A stretch of DNA of 64,000 bases from CAYSPT01 sp964432985 (GCA_964432985.1 CAYSPT010000020.1:1-64000); one strand, 5' to 3'. Shown: positions 51,314 to 61,472, counted from the first letter of the stretch. Made by a program: numbers and translations. Notes: a model not told the origin generated them from the sequence alone.

Positions 51314-54300
51314 GCGCCACCAGCAGCAGTCGGATAAAGGCAGCCAGAGTTCCCCCCGGTCTCACTCTCACCGTCTGGTGTGATCCCACCGGTTTTGCCG
51401 CACGTCGTATTTTCCTGCAGGAAATCGAGGAGAGGATCCGACAGAATCCCCGGAAGTGTTCCCTGCTTTATCTGGCCCCCTCCGAACCGGCAGTTCGGGA
51501 CATCCATTTTTCACTGGCCCGGAACCTGGGGGCGGCCATGTCGTTCAAGGTTTTCACCATCCGGCAGCTAAAAAATCTCCTATCCCGGACCGCCAGAGAT
51601 ATCCCTCGTCCCGCCAGCCGCATGGTCCGGACAGTCGTGACCGCTGAGTCATATAAAGAATCCCTGTCCGGTGGTTTTCTGACCTCCTCCGCCCGATCCC
51701 TGCCGCCCCCCGGTTTGATTCGGTACCTGATGCAATTATTTTCTGATATTTACCGAAGTGGTCTGGGACGCAGGTTCGACTGTTCCCAGGAAGAACAGGA
51801 GCTGAAAAACAGGATCGGCCATGATATGACATCCCTTTTTCACACCTATGAAACTGCTCTGGCCAACCAGGGATTTATCGATCCTGAAGCACTGTATTAC
51901 CGGTTGGCACAGGAGCTTAAGCAGTCGAAACCACTTTCCCCGGTCATCGAGGAAACGGATCATGTCCTACTGGAGAATCCCGCTGATTTGACGGCACCCG
52001 AGCTGTTTTTTCTGACCGCTCTGCTGAAAAGGGTGGATAATCTGTGGGTGTCGTTGCCATTGGACCAGCCTCCCGGCGAGAAGCAAACAAACCACCCCAT
52101 TCATATTCAGGCAACAAGCTTCATCCAGCATTTGGCAAACCAGTATCTCAAAGCGGAACGGATCGTATGGAAAACTACCGGGGTTCCTCCAACTGTCAGC
52201 CGTTCGCGGTTGGCTCTGGCCATGAGAGCCACATCCAGCCTGGGGAAAATCATGAATCCGGCACCTGCAGCGTGTGCAGAATCTAATGAAAACCTTTCAG
52301 ATGGGGAGATTTCAATCATCAAAGGCAGGACACCTTTCGAGGAAGTCGAACGTATTGCCACAGTAATAAAGACCATACTCAACTTTGAAGATGATATTGT
52401 CCCCGAGGATTGCATAGTTATTGTTCCATCATATTCCGAGTACGGTTCCCTGCTGCGCAGTTCCTTCCTGAAGCAGGGTATTCCCATACACCAGAGCGAG
52501 ACACAGTCCCTGGCCGAAACACGGCCGGTTGAAATGCTTATCAGATTAATCCGGATGCGCCTATCCGGATACCGGCGGGATGACGTTCTGGCTCTTACAC
52601 GATATCTCCCGGAAGAAATCACCGGCAGTATCGGCCGGTTCGAGCATGAGGTGCGTCTGGCCGGTGTCATGGGAAACGTATCCGGCGGGCGGCAAATCAA
52701 TTGGGGACGAGAATGGATTCGGCCGCTGGAGGATCACCGGAAGCATCTGGCCACGTGTGTAAAAGAACTTGCCCGGAGCGGAAATGATACAACAACTGCA
52801 GAACACGATAGGGAACAAAAGCGTTTAACCGCCAGAATTGAAGCTGTAGAAAAGGGAATTTCAGTTTTGCGCAAAGTCTTCAGCCTGGCCGGCAGACTCC
52901 GCGACAAAATGTCACCCGGAGCTTTTTCAACCGCTCTGCGCTCCATTGTAGAAAGTGAAGTAATGGGTATTGTCCCGTCGAAATCAGTCGAGCGTACCGG
53001 GAATGATGATCTTCTGGATCTGCCTTTACATCTCACTTCCAGAAATCTGGTTGCCCCAGATATTCTGTGTGATCTGCTCGACAAAGTCAAAAATAGTTTT
53101 CATCACACCCAGAATGCCGCTATCGATCTAGCTATCCTGTATATGTCTTTTTGGGAGGGATGTCTGGAGACCAGAATCTCGCTACCGTCCCGCCCCGGGG
53201 CTGTCCAGGTCTACCGCCTGGGGGAACACCAGGGGCTTTGTGCCAGGCATGTCTTTTTAACAGGGCTTACCAGTAACAATTTCCCTCCCCTGCAAAAAAC
53301 TTCACTCCCGGCAGCAAATGGATTTCCCGGATCCCCTGCCGGTGAAACCGAAAAACGGAGGCTCTGGAACGAAGCGCGTAAAACTATCGTGTGGGCACTA
53401 TGCGCTGGCAGTCGTTCAGTCGTTCTCAGTTATTCCGCTTCTTCCGAATCAGGAACACTTCCCTCCCTGCTGGTTGACGGGCTGGAAACTCTGCTCGCGC
53501 CACATCAGGTGCAGGAGATCACCAAAGCGGCCCATACTTCGGCTTCCACCAGAGGAAAGCAATGCCTTCTTGCCCTGGGGAAAAATCTGTCACACCACCC
53601 GGGCACCGTGAGCCTGGAACTTTCCGGTGCTACAGCAGGTGGATGGGAGGACGCCCGCCGTACCCTGTACAGAAAACTGCTGGTTTGCCGGGAGCGTAAC
53701 AATGCCTGGTTTGGCTTATATGACGGCCTCATCGGACCGGATATACACCACGATCAGATCGGTTTCGGAGCGGACCACCGGTTTTCCGCTTCTCAACTGG
53801 AAGATCTGGCTCGATGTCCATTTCACTTTTTTGCCTCCAGAGTGCTGGGGCTGGAACCGGAAATTGAAGAGGATGAAGAAATTACTCCTCTCACCAGAGG
53901 CGCCATCATTCACGAAATTCTCAGTCGTTTCTATCTGTTCCGCCTTCAACAGGCAGGCCTTATCAACGATGAGAGACGGCATCCCGACCTTGGTGACATG
54001 TTCTGGAGCAGTAAAGAATTCCTCAGAGTTCGAAACGAAAACCTGCCTGAAGCACAGTGGCAACTCAGGGAAATAACCCACCAGATCCTGCAGCAACAGG
54101 CTCTCATCCAGCCTGGTCCCTTTTGGGAGAGAGAGTTGGAAAATCTCGTCAAAGGACTCGCTAAAGGCGTATCCTTTGCAAAAGGCGTATCCTTCCCGGA
54201 CCATCCGAACGGCGGAACCGTGGTGAAACCAGGCGTGCTGAAGTGCTTCTTAATTGACGAATGCCGCCAGCCTGATACAGCTGTCCCCGCCTTTTTTGAA

Positions 54301-54969
54301 GCTGGCTTCACAATTAATCTGGCCGTCTCCAACGATGGGAAACCGGTCATTTTTAAAGGCCGGATAGACCGTATTGACGTCGCGCAGGACGGGAGTTACA
54401 TCGTTCTTGATTATAAAACGGGCAAGCCGCCGGCTATAAGGGATATCGAAAGCGGCCACCGGTTCCAGGTCCCCATTTATGTCAAAGGAGCCCAGCACAT
54501 ACTGGATGGAACTATCGGCGGCAAGGGCTTTAAGCCGGTTGGTGCAGGTTATATGTGTCTGAAACCAGCACTGCCCGGTAATAACCGGAGAACCGGCTTC
54601 CTCTCTATCCAGGAAGGAAACGGCAAAGACAGGAAGCACCATGTGGTCAAAGAAGCCCGCAGCGGTTTGAAGCCGCCGGAAGAGTTCCACCGGACAATCA
54701 CTGACGGTCTCCGGTACGCATTGATGGCCACCGATAAGATCAGGGCGGGTGGTTTTCACACCACCATCGATGAAGGAGAGGGCGCCGGAGCGCTGCCCTC
54801 CTTCTGCACACGCAACTGTCTTTTCAGAACCATGTGCCGGGTTGATGTTACACGGCGCCGCCGCACCATTGACTATCTCCGTCATCACGGAATCGACATC
54901 CCCGTCAATCCCAACCTCGTGACCGTGGAAACAGAGGATGAAAAAGACGGAAAGGACATAGTACGATGA
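51310..54969 (+). CDS. addB: AddB-like helicase-nuclease subunit with Fe-S nuclease domain
   Basis: A 1219-residue AddB-type protein. The N-terminal half has inactive-helicase-like segments (PEDCIVIVPSYSEYGSLLRS, GIPIHQSETQSLAETRPVEM, AGVMG). The C-terminal PD-(D/E)XK nuclease has FSASQLEDLARCPFHFFASR near 828, GRIDRID near 1017 and YIVLDYKTGKPP near 1030. Four cysteines, one at 835 and three near 1166-1177 (CTRNCLFRTMC, spacing Cx3Cx5C), match the Fe-S staple of AddB. No classical Walker A is seen. An internal KGVSFAKGVSF shows an 18-21 base duplication. It is coupled to feoB before and addA after by ATGA overlaps. With AddA it should process double-strand breaks. Confidence 0.85.
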   Translation: MSATSSSRIKAARVPPGLTLTVWCDPTGFAARRIFLQEIEERIRQNPRKCSLLYLAPSEPAVRDIHFSLARNLGAAMSFKVFTIRQLKNLLSRTARDIPRPASRMVRTVVTAESYKESLSGGFLTSSARSLPPPGLIRYLMQLFSDIYRSGLGRRFDCSQEEQELKNRIGHDMTSLFHTYETALANQGFIDPEALYYRLAQELKQSKPLSPVIEETDHVLLENPADLTAPELFFLTALLKRVDNLWVSLPLDQPPGEKQTNHPIHIQATSFIQHLANQYLKAERIVWKTTGVPPTVSRSRLALAMRATSSLGKIMNPAPAACAESNENLSDGEISIIKGRTPFEEVERIATVIKTILNFEDDIVPEDCIVIVPSYSEYGSLLRSSFLKQGIPIHQSETQSLAETRPVEMLIRLIRMRLSGYRRDDVLALTRYLPEEITGSIGRFEHEVRLAGVMGNVSGGRQINWGREWIRPLEDHRKHLATCVKELARSGNDTTTAEHDREQKRLTARIEAVEKGISVLRKVFSLAGRLRDKMSPGAFSTALRSIVESEVMGIVPSKSVERTGNDDLLDLPLHLTSRNLVAPDILCDLLDKVKNSFHHTQNAAIDLAILYMSFWEGCLETRISLPSRPGAVQVYRLGEHQGLCARHVFLTGLTSNNFPPLQKTSLPAANGFPGSPAGETEKRRLWNEARKTIVWALCAGSRSVVLSYSASSESGTLPSLLVDGLETLLAPHQVQEITKAAHTSASTRGKQCLLALGKNLSHHPGTVSLELSGATAGGWEDARRTLYRKLLVCRERNNAWFGLYDGLIGPDIHHDQIGFGADHRFSASQLEDLARCPFHFFASRVLGLEPEIEEDEEITPLTRGAIIHEILSRFYLFRLQQAGLINDERRHPDLGDMFWSSKEFLRVRNENLPEAQWQLREITHQILQQQALIQPGPFWERELENLVKGLAKGVSFAKGVSFPDHPNGGTVVKPGVLKCFLIDECRQPDTAVPAFFEAGFTINLAVSNDGKPVIFKGRIDRIDVAQDGSYIVLDYKTGKPPAIRDIESGHRFQVPIYVKGAQHILDGTIGGKGFKPVGAGYMCLKPALPGNNRRTGFLSIQEGNGKDRKHHVVKEARSGLKPPEEFHRTITDGLRYALMATDKIRAGGFHTTIDEGEGAGALPSFCTRNCLFRTMCRVDVTRRRRTIDYLRHHGIDIPVNPNLVTVETEDEKDGKDIVR

Positions 54970-57900
54970 GCGGTCCGGAAACCGAAACAGCCATCACCCT
55001 GACTCCCGATCAGGAATCCTGTCTCGATCTTCACAGCAATTTGGCCGTGGTAGCAGGCGCCGGCAGTGGTAAAACCCGTGTTCTGGTCAACCGTTACATA
55101 ACCATCCTCGATCATTTTTACGACAACGATCAGAAATTGGGGGTAGGAAACATCCTGGCACTGACATTTACCGAAAAGGCCGCCCTGGAAATGAGGGACC
55201 GGATCAGGAAGAAAATCCTCTCTCTGAAACAAAGAGCTCAGCCGTTCTGGATCGGTGTCATAGAGGAACTGGGAGAGGCCCATATCGGGACCATCCACAG
55301 TTTCTGTTCCAGGCTCCTCAGGTCTTTTCCCTTCGAATCAGACCTCGATCCCGATTTCTCAGTCATGGACGAGGCCGATGCCTCTCTTTTTCAGGAAGAC
55401 TCCATTCACGCACTCATCAACAGCCTGGCGTTCAGCAGTAACACCGAGGAAACCGAGCACAAAGCGCACGCCGCGTTAATGAAACTTCTCCAGCGTTGGA
55501 GCCTCAACGTCATTGAACGGGAAGTGAAACGGATCTGCCGTGAGCGGGGAATGTTGAAACCATGGATAGAGAAGACGGTCTGCATGACTCCGGACCAACT
55601 GCTCACTCACTGGCGGTATTGCTTGAATACGGAAAAAAGCCGGGCTTTACAACAGTTTATTAATGCTCCCGGCCTGAAGGAAGCGCGAGACACTCTGCTC
55701 GTCCCGGCGACCGGAGCTAAACCCGATTCGTTATCCGCTGTCCTGGATTCTGTCAGCGGGCCGTTCAAACGCCTGACAGCCTCAGATCTCCCGGAGAAAG
55801 ACCGGTTCAAGGCTCTGGACGAACTCGTTCCCGTCCTCCTCACTAAACAAACAAAACCGTGCAGTTTCAAGAGGAAGGGTAAAGCCTCCAATTGGGCACC
55901 CGGCGAACTGGCCGCTCTGAGAGAAGTGTTGACCCTGGTGGCTGAAGGCTTCGGTAGGTATCCAGTTTTTACATGCAGCATGTCTGAACTCGAACAGGAA
56001 AATGCCCGTTTTACCATCGCCCTGGCCCAGTTGTCACTCTACGTCATCAATCACTTGTCTGACGAGCGGCGGAGAGCGGGAGCACCGGACTTCACGGACC
56101 TGATCGAAAAAACCCTCCAACTACTGCAAAACGGTTCGGTGAGAAAACATCTGGCCGGCAAATTCAAGTATATTATGATAGACGAGTTTCAAGACACCAA
56201 CAGTCTTCAATGGGAACTTATCTCAGCCATGGCCAGAGACGAAGATGGCCGTCTCTATCACAACCGTGTCTTCGTCGTAGGTGATGAAAAGCAGTCCATT
56301 TACGGATTCAGGGGCGCCGATGTCACCGTATTCGAAAAGGTTCGGCGGGAATTCTCTGTCAGGGCCCGGGAAGTCCAAACGGAAAACGAGATTCCAAATC
56401 CACCCCATGATACGGTGCAGGAGCTGAACATCAATTTCCGCACCCTGGCCCGACCTCTGGGTTTCGTAAACTCCATTTTCCGCTCGATTTTCCCCATGAG
56501 CCGGGAGCAAAGTGACGCCAGGGATGTACCGTTTCAACATTTGATCTGCCACCGCACGGGCGGAACATCACCATCAGGCTCGGTGGAACTGCTGCTCCCG
56601 GAAAAGAATCCGGACAAATGGCACATCAAGGCACAAGCCACCTGCATTGCCAAAAGATTGCAGGCGGCGGTCAACGCTTCTGAGGAAAGCGGTTGGAATC
56701 TGTCGGTGTTCGATGGAACATCAACCCGCCCGGTCACATTCGGTGACTGTGCCGTCTTGTTGAGGAGAAGAAGTTTTCTTTCTTCCCTGGAAGAGGCCTT
56801 CGCGACGGCAGGCATTCCGTACACTGTTCATGCCGGAATTGGATTTTACCAGCGGCAGGAAGTAATGGACATCTATAATGTGCTTCGCTTCCTGGACAAT
56901 ACGAACGACGACACTTCACTAGCCGGTGTGCTCCGATCCCCTCTGTTCATGTTGTCTGACCGGATGCTCGTGACCTTGTCCGGCAAAATCGGGGAAGCGG
57001 GCGGATACTGGGAGGCCCTTAACGCCACATGTGAATCCGCTGCCGAATGCAACTCCACCACCGGATATGAACTTCTGATTAAAAGGGCAAGACGGATTCT
57101 TCAACGTTGGCTCCATCTTTCCCGCTTCGCCGATGTGGCCGAGTTGATCAAGACCATTGCCAGCGATGCGGGGTACTGGTTCGATCTAGTGGTACAATCC
57201 GGTGGAAGCCAGGCTGCGGAAAATGTTGAAAAACTCATCCGCCTGGCCGAAGAAGCAGGACGCCAGCAGCACGTTCACCTGACCGAGTTTGTCAGGAGAC
57301 TGGGCCGGTTGGTATCAGGAGTAACCAGGGAAGGAGCGGCTGATCCGCCAGAGGCCGCCGGAAATGCCGTTCAAATCATGACTGTCCACGCCGCCAAAGG
57401 CCTCGAGTTTCCTGTTGTCGTCGTTCCTGAACTCGAAGCCAGATTCAACCTGGGTACCTCGGATCGGGTGTACACATCCCCCGGCCTGGGCTTGGGACTC
57501 AAGGTCGAAGATCCTGAAAGCGGATTTGAAGAAACCGGCACCGTTTCCAGGTTTCTTATCAAGGAGCACCTGAAACGCACTGCTTTTTACGAGGAAAAGC
57601 GACTTTTTTACGTGGCCCTCACCAGAGCACGCGACCACCTGATTCTCTCGGGAGAGAGAGATGGAAGAGGCCTGAAAAAATGGGTGTCCCGCCGCCTTCC
57701 AGCCGATAATGTCTCCTGTTGGCTGGAATGGCTGACTGCGTTCCTCCCTCTCACCGGTGAGGAATGTACGCTGGACCACAGTGTCGAATCATTTGCCGTG
57801 AAAGACGCCTCTGAAACAATACCGGTCAAATTGATACACACAGCCGACCAAATACCATGCTTCCGTCCCTGTTCCACGGGACAACCAGACATTTCGGACG

Positions 57901-58907
57901 ACACCGTTCAAAAGGCAGTGGACGTATTTTCGTCTATAGACTCACCACTCCTCTACCCGGTTTTGCGCAAAGCGCAGCAGGTGGTTTTCTCCCCCACCGA
58001 TCTTGTCAACTTCAACAGTTGCCCGATGCAGTTTGCCACTGCCCGGGGACTGGGTCTCCCGGTGGGCTCACTATCATCTCCCACTCCACCTTCAACAGAA
58101 CGCTTTACACCCGATCTCAATCCCGCCCAGAAAGGAGAGCTTGCCCACGCCTTACTGGAACACATCGAGGACACGTTCAGATCCGGATACTCACTGGATG
58201 AACTGGTGGACCGTGTTCTCGATACCGTTCCCCAAAAGGTAGATGCCCCCAAAAGCGAACAGTCCGGGGATTCCGGACAACGGCGTTCATATCTGCTGTC
58301 GCTGGGCCGCATGTTTTTGGCTAGCGAACTGTTTACCCTGTACCGGTCCCTGCCCGGCAAAGACTGTCTCACCGAAGTGCCCTTTGTCCTCGCTTGCCGT
58401 AACGCGCTGGTGGAAGGCAGGATCGACAAGCTGTTCAAACGTGGAAACCACTGGCAGGTTCTTGATTATAAAACGACCCGACTGCCCGATTACGGACGGG
58501 AACAGGTGCTTACCCGCCGTCTGCACCATTACGAACCGCAGATGCTGCTCTACGCTATGGCCGCTCAGCGAAGTCTCTTTGTACCGCTTGAAGAGATTCG
58601 CGCCTCGCTTTTTTTCACGGAAATAATGGAGGAACGGTCCGTATCTATGAAGAATGCGCAGGAGAAAGTCGAACAACTTATAGATGAAGCGTATCAGGCC
58701 ATAACCGAGGCATGGAAAGTCGAAGCGAGAGGTCTCTGTACATCGGCTCGTTTATTCGAAAGGGAACCGTCTACCAGATATCTGATGGAGTTGTTGTTCG
58801 AGAAGTTGGAAAACAAGTTTAGCAGACGTTTCCCGACCCCTGATTCAGACTACTGCGCCATGTGTCCATTGTCATTCAATTGTCGGAGGAACCGCCGGAT
58901 TCCATAA
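54966..58907 (+). CDS. addA: AddA/RecB-like UvrD-family helicase-nuclease with Fe-S-like cysteines
   Basis: A 1313-residue SF1A helicase-nuclease. Motif Q/I: LTPDQESCLDLH and VVAGAGSGKTRVLVNRY near 30; Ia LALTFTEKAALEMRDRI; II IMIDEFQDTN near 405; III VVGDEKQSIYGFRGAD; V ITMVHAAKGLEFPVVVVP-type at about 805; VI FYVALTRARDHLIL near 883. The C-terminal nuclease has ALVEGRIDKLF near 1150 and WQVLDYKTTRLP near 1165. It also has a single Cys at 1018 (NFNSCPMQFATA) and CAMCPLSFNC near 1297-1306 (Cx2Cx5C), the pattern of an Fe-S staple usually described for AddB, not AddA. Start overlaps addB by ATGA. Its 3' end overlaps the convergent secreted gene by 32 bases. Confidence 0.9.
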   Translation: MSGPETETAITLTPDQESCLDLHSNLAVVAGAGSGKTRVLVNRYITILDHFYDNDQKLGVGNILALTFTEKAALEMRDRIRKKILSLKQRAQPFWIGVIEELGEAHIGTIHSFCSRLLRSFPFESDLDPDFSVMDEADASLFQEDSIHALINSLAFSSNTEETEHKAHAALMKLLQRWSLNVIEREVKRICRERGMLKPWIEKTVCMTPDQLLTHWRYCLNTEKSRALQQFINAPGLKEARDTLLVPATGAKPDSLSAVLDSVSGPFKRLTASDLPEKDRFKALDELVPVLLTKQTKPCSFKRKGKASNWAPGELAALREVLTLVAEGFGRYPVFTCSMSELEQENARFTIALAQLSLYVINHLSDERRRAGAPDFTDLIEKTLQLLQNGSVRKHLAGKFKYIMIDEFQDTNSLQWELISAMARDEDGRLYHNRVFVVGDEKQSIYGFRGADVTVFEKVRREFSVRAREVQTENEIPNPPHDTVQELNINFRTLARPLGFVNSIFRSIFPMSREQSDARDVPFQHLICHRTGGTSPSGSVELLLPEKNPDKWHIKAQATCIAKRLQAAVNASEESGWNLSVFDGTSTRPVTFGDCAVLLRRRSFLSSLEEAFATAGIPYTVHAGIGFYQRQEVMDIYNVLRFLDNTNDDTSLAGVLRSPLFMLSDRMLVTLSGKIGEAGGYWEALNATCESAAECNSTTGYELLIKRARRILQRWLHLSRFADVAELIKTIASDAGYWFDLVVQSGGSQAAENVEKLIRLAEEAGRQQHVHLTEFVRRLGRLVSGVTREGAADPPEAAGNAVQIMTVHAAKGLEFPVVVVPELEARFNLGTSDRVYTSPGLGLGLKVEDPESGFEETGTVSRFLIKEHLKRTAFYEEKRLFYVALTRARDHLILSGERDGRGLKKWVSRRLPADNVSCWLEWLTAFLPLTGEECTLDHSVESFAVKDASETIPVKLIHTADQIPCFRPCSTGQPDISDDTVQKAVDVFSSIDSPLLYPVLRKAQQVVFSPTDLVNFNSCPMQFATARGLGLPVGSLSSPTPPSTERFTPDLNPAQKGELAHALLEHIEDTFRSGYSLDELVDRVLDTVPQKVDAPKSEQSGDSGQRRSYLLSLGRMFLASELFTLYRSLPGKDCLTEVPFVLACRNALVEGRIDKLFKRGNHWQVLDYKTTRLPDYGREQVLTRRLHHYEPQMLLYAMAAQRSLFVPLEEIRASLFFTEIMEERSVSMKNAQEKVEQLIDEAYQAITEAWKVEARGLCTSARLFEREPSTRYLMELLFEKLENKFSRRFPTPDSDYCAMCPLSFNCRRNRRIP

Positions 58908-59577
58908 CCTCTATCGGCACCTGGTTTCCAGCCAGCCACTGAATCACATTGACGAGAAAACGCTCATTGTCGAAAAAGCTACCATGGTACTCGGGGAAAT
59001 ACGGAGAGGAGGCAATGACGACAACCCGGCCGGCGCCCAGGAGTCCGGCGATGGCGTATATTCTCACATCCTCACTGTATTCCCACTGGGCCAGAATTTC
59101 CCAGCCGTGGGCCGAAGTAAACAGACTCTCACTTTCCACCGGAATATGGGCCCGGGACCACAATTCCAGGGTCCGGACTCCTTCCAGAATCTCGTGTTCG
59201 GAAAATGCCTTTGCTTTTATCCTGTTCCAGTTACCCGTTTCGTCATAGGGAAGTTCCGGGAAAAGGACACGGCTCGAGGCTTCCTCCGAAGGATAGGAAT
59301 GGTACAGAAGAGCTCCGCCACCCGCGATGATCCAGGTTTCAAGGGCATTACCGAGCTCGGTTTCGAAATCCCTCGGCCCGAGTTTTAGATCGACAACCTT
59401 AAAATCGGTTTCACCGGCGGCCAGTTTCCACATCTCTTCCTTGGTCTCCTCATTGATAATGAGTATCTTGACCATGGACAAGTCTTTTTCCACCTCGGGA
59501 GCGATCGCCGGCGAAGAAACCGGACATACCGCCACCAGGGCCATGACCAGGGCCAGAAAAAACAGCCGGTTCACCAC
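58876..59577 (-). CDS. secreted ThuA/GATase-like protein
   Basis: A 233-residue exported protein with a signal peptide (LFFLALVMALVAVCPVSSPA). The mature part has alternating strands and helices with ETWIIAGGGALLYHSYPSEE, HEILEGVRTLELWSRAHIPV and GAGRVVVIASSPYFPEYHGS, then FLVNVIQWLAG. This is the look of ThuA-like or DUF4350-type glutamine-amidotransferase-fold proteins without the catalytic Cys. GTG start behind GGGAG. Tail overlaps addA. Function unknown. Confidence 0.6.
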   Translation of the reverse strand: MVNRLFFLALVMALVAVCPVSSPAIAPEVEKDLSMVKILIINEETKEEMWKLAAGETDFKVVDLKLGPRDFETELGNALETWIIAGGGALLYHSYPSEEASSRVLFPELPYDETGNWNRIKAKAFSEHEILEGVRTLELWSRAHIPVESESLFTSAHGWEILAQWEYSEDVRIYAIAGLLGAGRVVVIASSPYFPEYHGSFFDNERFLVNVIQWLAGNQVPIEVMESGGSSDN

Positions 59578-59812
59578 AATTCAATTCACTCCCGGGTCAA
59601 CAATCACGACCTAAGCTTATAGTTAACACCGGCGGTTGAACAGCGATGTTAATCGTCTAATTTCAACCACCGCACAGTAAGGCGCTGCCTTAGCCAGTGT
59701 AAAGCTGCTTCAGTCAGCGTTACTGAGTATTATAACAGAGAATCTCCAGATAGCTGTCATCATATCTTTCGAACATTGAAATTACTATCCTTTTCAATCT
59801 GCAGCAGAGTGG

Positions 59813-59842
59813 TTTGTGAATTGCTCGGGTTTTAAGTATAAT
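59813..59842 (+). promoter_or_regulatory. possible promoter of the DnaB-like gene
   Basis: A perfect TATAAT lies 23 bases before the ATG, with TTTGTG 18 bases upstream of it. The short leader has GGGAG. The rest of the 288-base gap from 59578 has no gene. Confidence 0.45.
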
Positions 59843-59865
59843 GAACAGTGACAGGGAGATAGAAC

Positions 59866-61356
59866 ATGGGAAGCACCAGCCGGAAAGCAGTCGAAGAAAA
59901 GCTCCTGGCAGCGATATGCCGGCGGCCTGACATGTCTCTTTCACAATTGGAATTGATACATTTCCGGGACAACGAACTTTCTAACACGAACCGGCACAGG
60001 GCTATATTCCAAACCATTAGCAAACTGTTCAGAAACGGGATTCAACCCGGAGAGAATGATCTCATAGAGCTGCTTTCCCCGACTTCCCAGTCTGCCCGTG
60101 GGAAAGCTCAGCTTTCCCGAACGATCATTGCCTTTTTTGATCTTTTACGATGGTCCGATCTCGGTCCCGATGCCGAACAGGTCCGCGGCCTGGCCGAACA
60201 GCTGAGGGACCTGTCTCTGAGGCAGACCGCCAAACGGGAGCTTCACTCGCTGCTTGAGGAAACCGACGGGGAAATGCCTCCCCCTTACCGGGAGCGGCTG
60301 GTGAAAGGACTGGAAAACCTCAAAAACCTCCTCCAGGACCAGAAAAGGAGAACTCTTGACGTCCAGGTGGACGAAATGAAACTGCAGTCGATCAGGGCTG
60401 TAAGGAACAAACAGGGTGTGGTCGGTCTTCATACCGGTTTTCCTCTTCTGTCCCATCACCTCAACGGTATTCAAAATGAGCTTTATTTTTTTGGGGGATC
60501 GGCTGGTATGGGAAAATCGACATTCTTGAGCCAGATCGCATGGCAACTCATTACTCAGAACAGTGATACCGTGGTGCTTTTCTTCTCTCTCGATCAGAAA
60601 GCGCTCGATATCGCCGCTAAACTGGTGTCACTGGCCGGAGAAATACCCGTAAGCTACGTCAAGAATCCTTCTTTAACCAGTATTCCGGACGAAAAGAAAC
60701 GACGACAGGGAATTGAAATGGTCTCACACATGCGAGATTGGCTGGAAATCATTGATGAGACAAATGGTGCCGTCTCTCTGGAGGACCTAATGGAAACAGT
60801 GGGACGGGTCAGGCTCGAGCATTCCGGGCCGTTGGTCGTACTGGTAGACCCGCTTTCAAAACTTGAAGCAGGAATTCCGGGTTTGACCGGACAGGAAAAA
60901 CTCATTACCCTGGTAACCCGATTGAAAACCCTGACAGCTTCACACCGTATGGCGGTGATAGCGGCTGTGGAACTCATGGCGGAAGCAGAAGGTAGAAGGC
61001 CGGCCCGCTATGATCTTCCTCCCTGCCCTGCCTTTCTCCAGCATTCTTATGCGACCATGCTGTTGTACTGCGATCACATCAATAACTATGAAACACCGTT
61101 TATCGAGTGGGAATGGGAAACTGAAGACCTGATGGTTCCCATCGCAGAAATTGATATAGTTAAAAACAAGATGGGTGAGTATCGCGGCCGATTGTTCTAC
61201 CGGTTCTACAATTCCCTGGCCAGGTACAAAGAATGTGTCGAAGTGGAGAATGAAAACTACAGTGCCATGATTGAAAATATCGACAATTTCAATATCTCAG
61301 ACGCTACCACCGCCTCAACCAAAGCCATACCGAAGAACATCAACATCTCTACCTGA
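59866..61356 (+). CDS. divergent DnaB-like RecA-fold ATPase
   Basis: A 496-residue protein with replicative-helicase layout. Residues 1-110 resemble the DnaB N-domain (EEKLLAAICRRPDMSLSQLE, NRHRAIFQTISKLFRNG). A linker leads to the motor: GVVGLHTGFPLLSHHLNG, Walker A FFGGSAGMGKSTFLSQIAWQ near 210-225, FFSLDQKALDIAAKLVSLAG, and VLVDPLSKLE as Walker B. The B-motif arginine finger region is unclear. The C-terminus adds a Ser/Thr/Asn tail. It differs enough from DnaB that it may be a paralogue with another job, or a KaiC/RadA-like ATPase. GGGAG 9 bases upstream. Monocistronic. Confidence 0.7.
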   Translation: MGSTSRKAVEEKLLAAICRRPDMSLSQLELIHFRDNELSNTNRHRAIFQTISKLFRNGIQPGENDLIELLSPTSQSARGKAQLSRTIIAFFDLLRWSDLGPDAEQVRGLAEQLRDLSLRQTAKRELHSLLEETDGEMPPPYRERLVKGLENLKNLLQDQKRRTLDVQVDEMKLQSIRAVRNKQGVVGLHTGFPLLSHHLNGIQNELYFFGGSAGMGKSTFLSQIAWQLITQNSDTVVLFFSLDQKALDIAAKLVSLAGEIPVSYVKNPSLTSIPDEKKRRQGIEMVSHMRDWLEIIDETNGAVSLEDLMETVGRVRLEHSGPLVVLVDPLSKLEAGIPGLTGQEKLITLVTRLKTLTASHRMAVIAAVELMAEAEGRRPARYDLPPCPAFLQHSYATMLLYCDHINNYETPFIEWEWETEDLMVPIAEIDIVKNKMGEYRGRLFYRFYNSLARYKECVEVENENYSAMIENIDNFNISDATTASTKAIPKNINIST

Positions 61357-61402
61357 CCTCTAACACTTACTTAACCATTGAAGTTTTCAACTCATGTATT
61401 TT

Positions 61403-61472
61403 AACCCGGAAAATGCGGTTGGTTTCGTCATGAGGCGACGGAAACAGAAAGCCTACTGCATTTTTCGGGTTT
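61403..61472. repeat. 70 bp imperfect palindrome, dispersed repeat, possible terminator
   Basis: AACCCGGAAAATGC on the left pairs with GCATTTTTCGGGTT on the right; an inner GGTTTC-GTC pairs with GAC-GGAAAC around ATGAGGC. Its left half recurs in degenerate form at 9093. It lies 46 bases after the DnaB-like gene and before the LysM gene, so it could also end transcription. Confidence 0.7.

Noticed and set aside
51310..58907. Anti-phage helicase-nuclease system
   Set aside because: The two proteins fit the AddAB repair enzyme in size, order and motifs, and no other defence gene is nearby.
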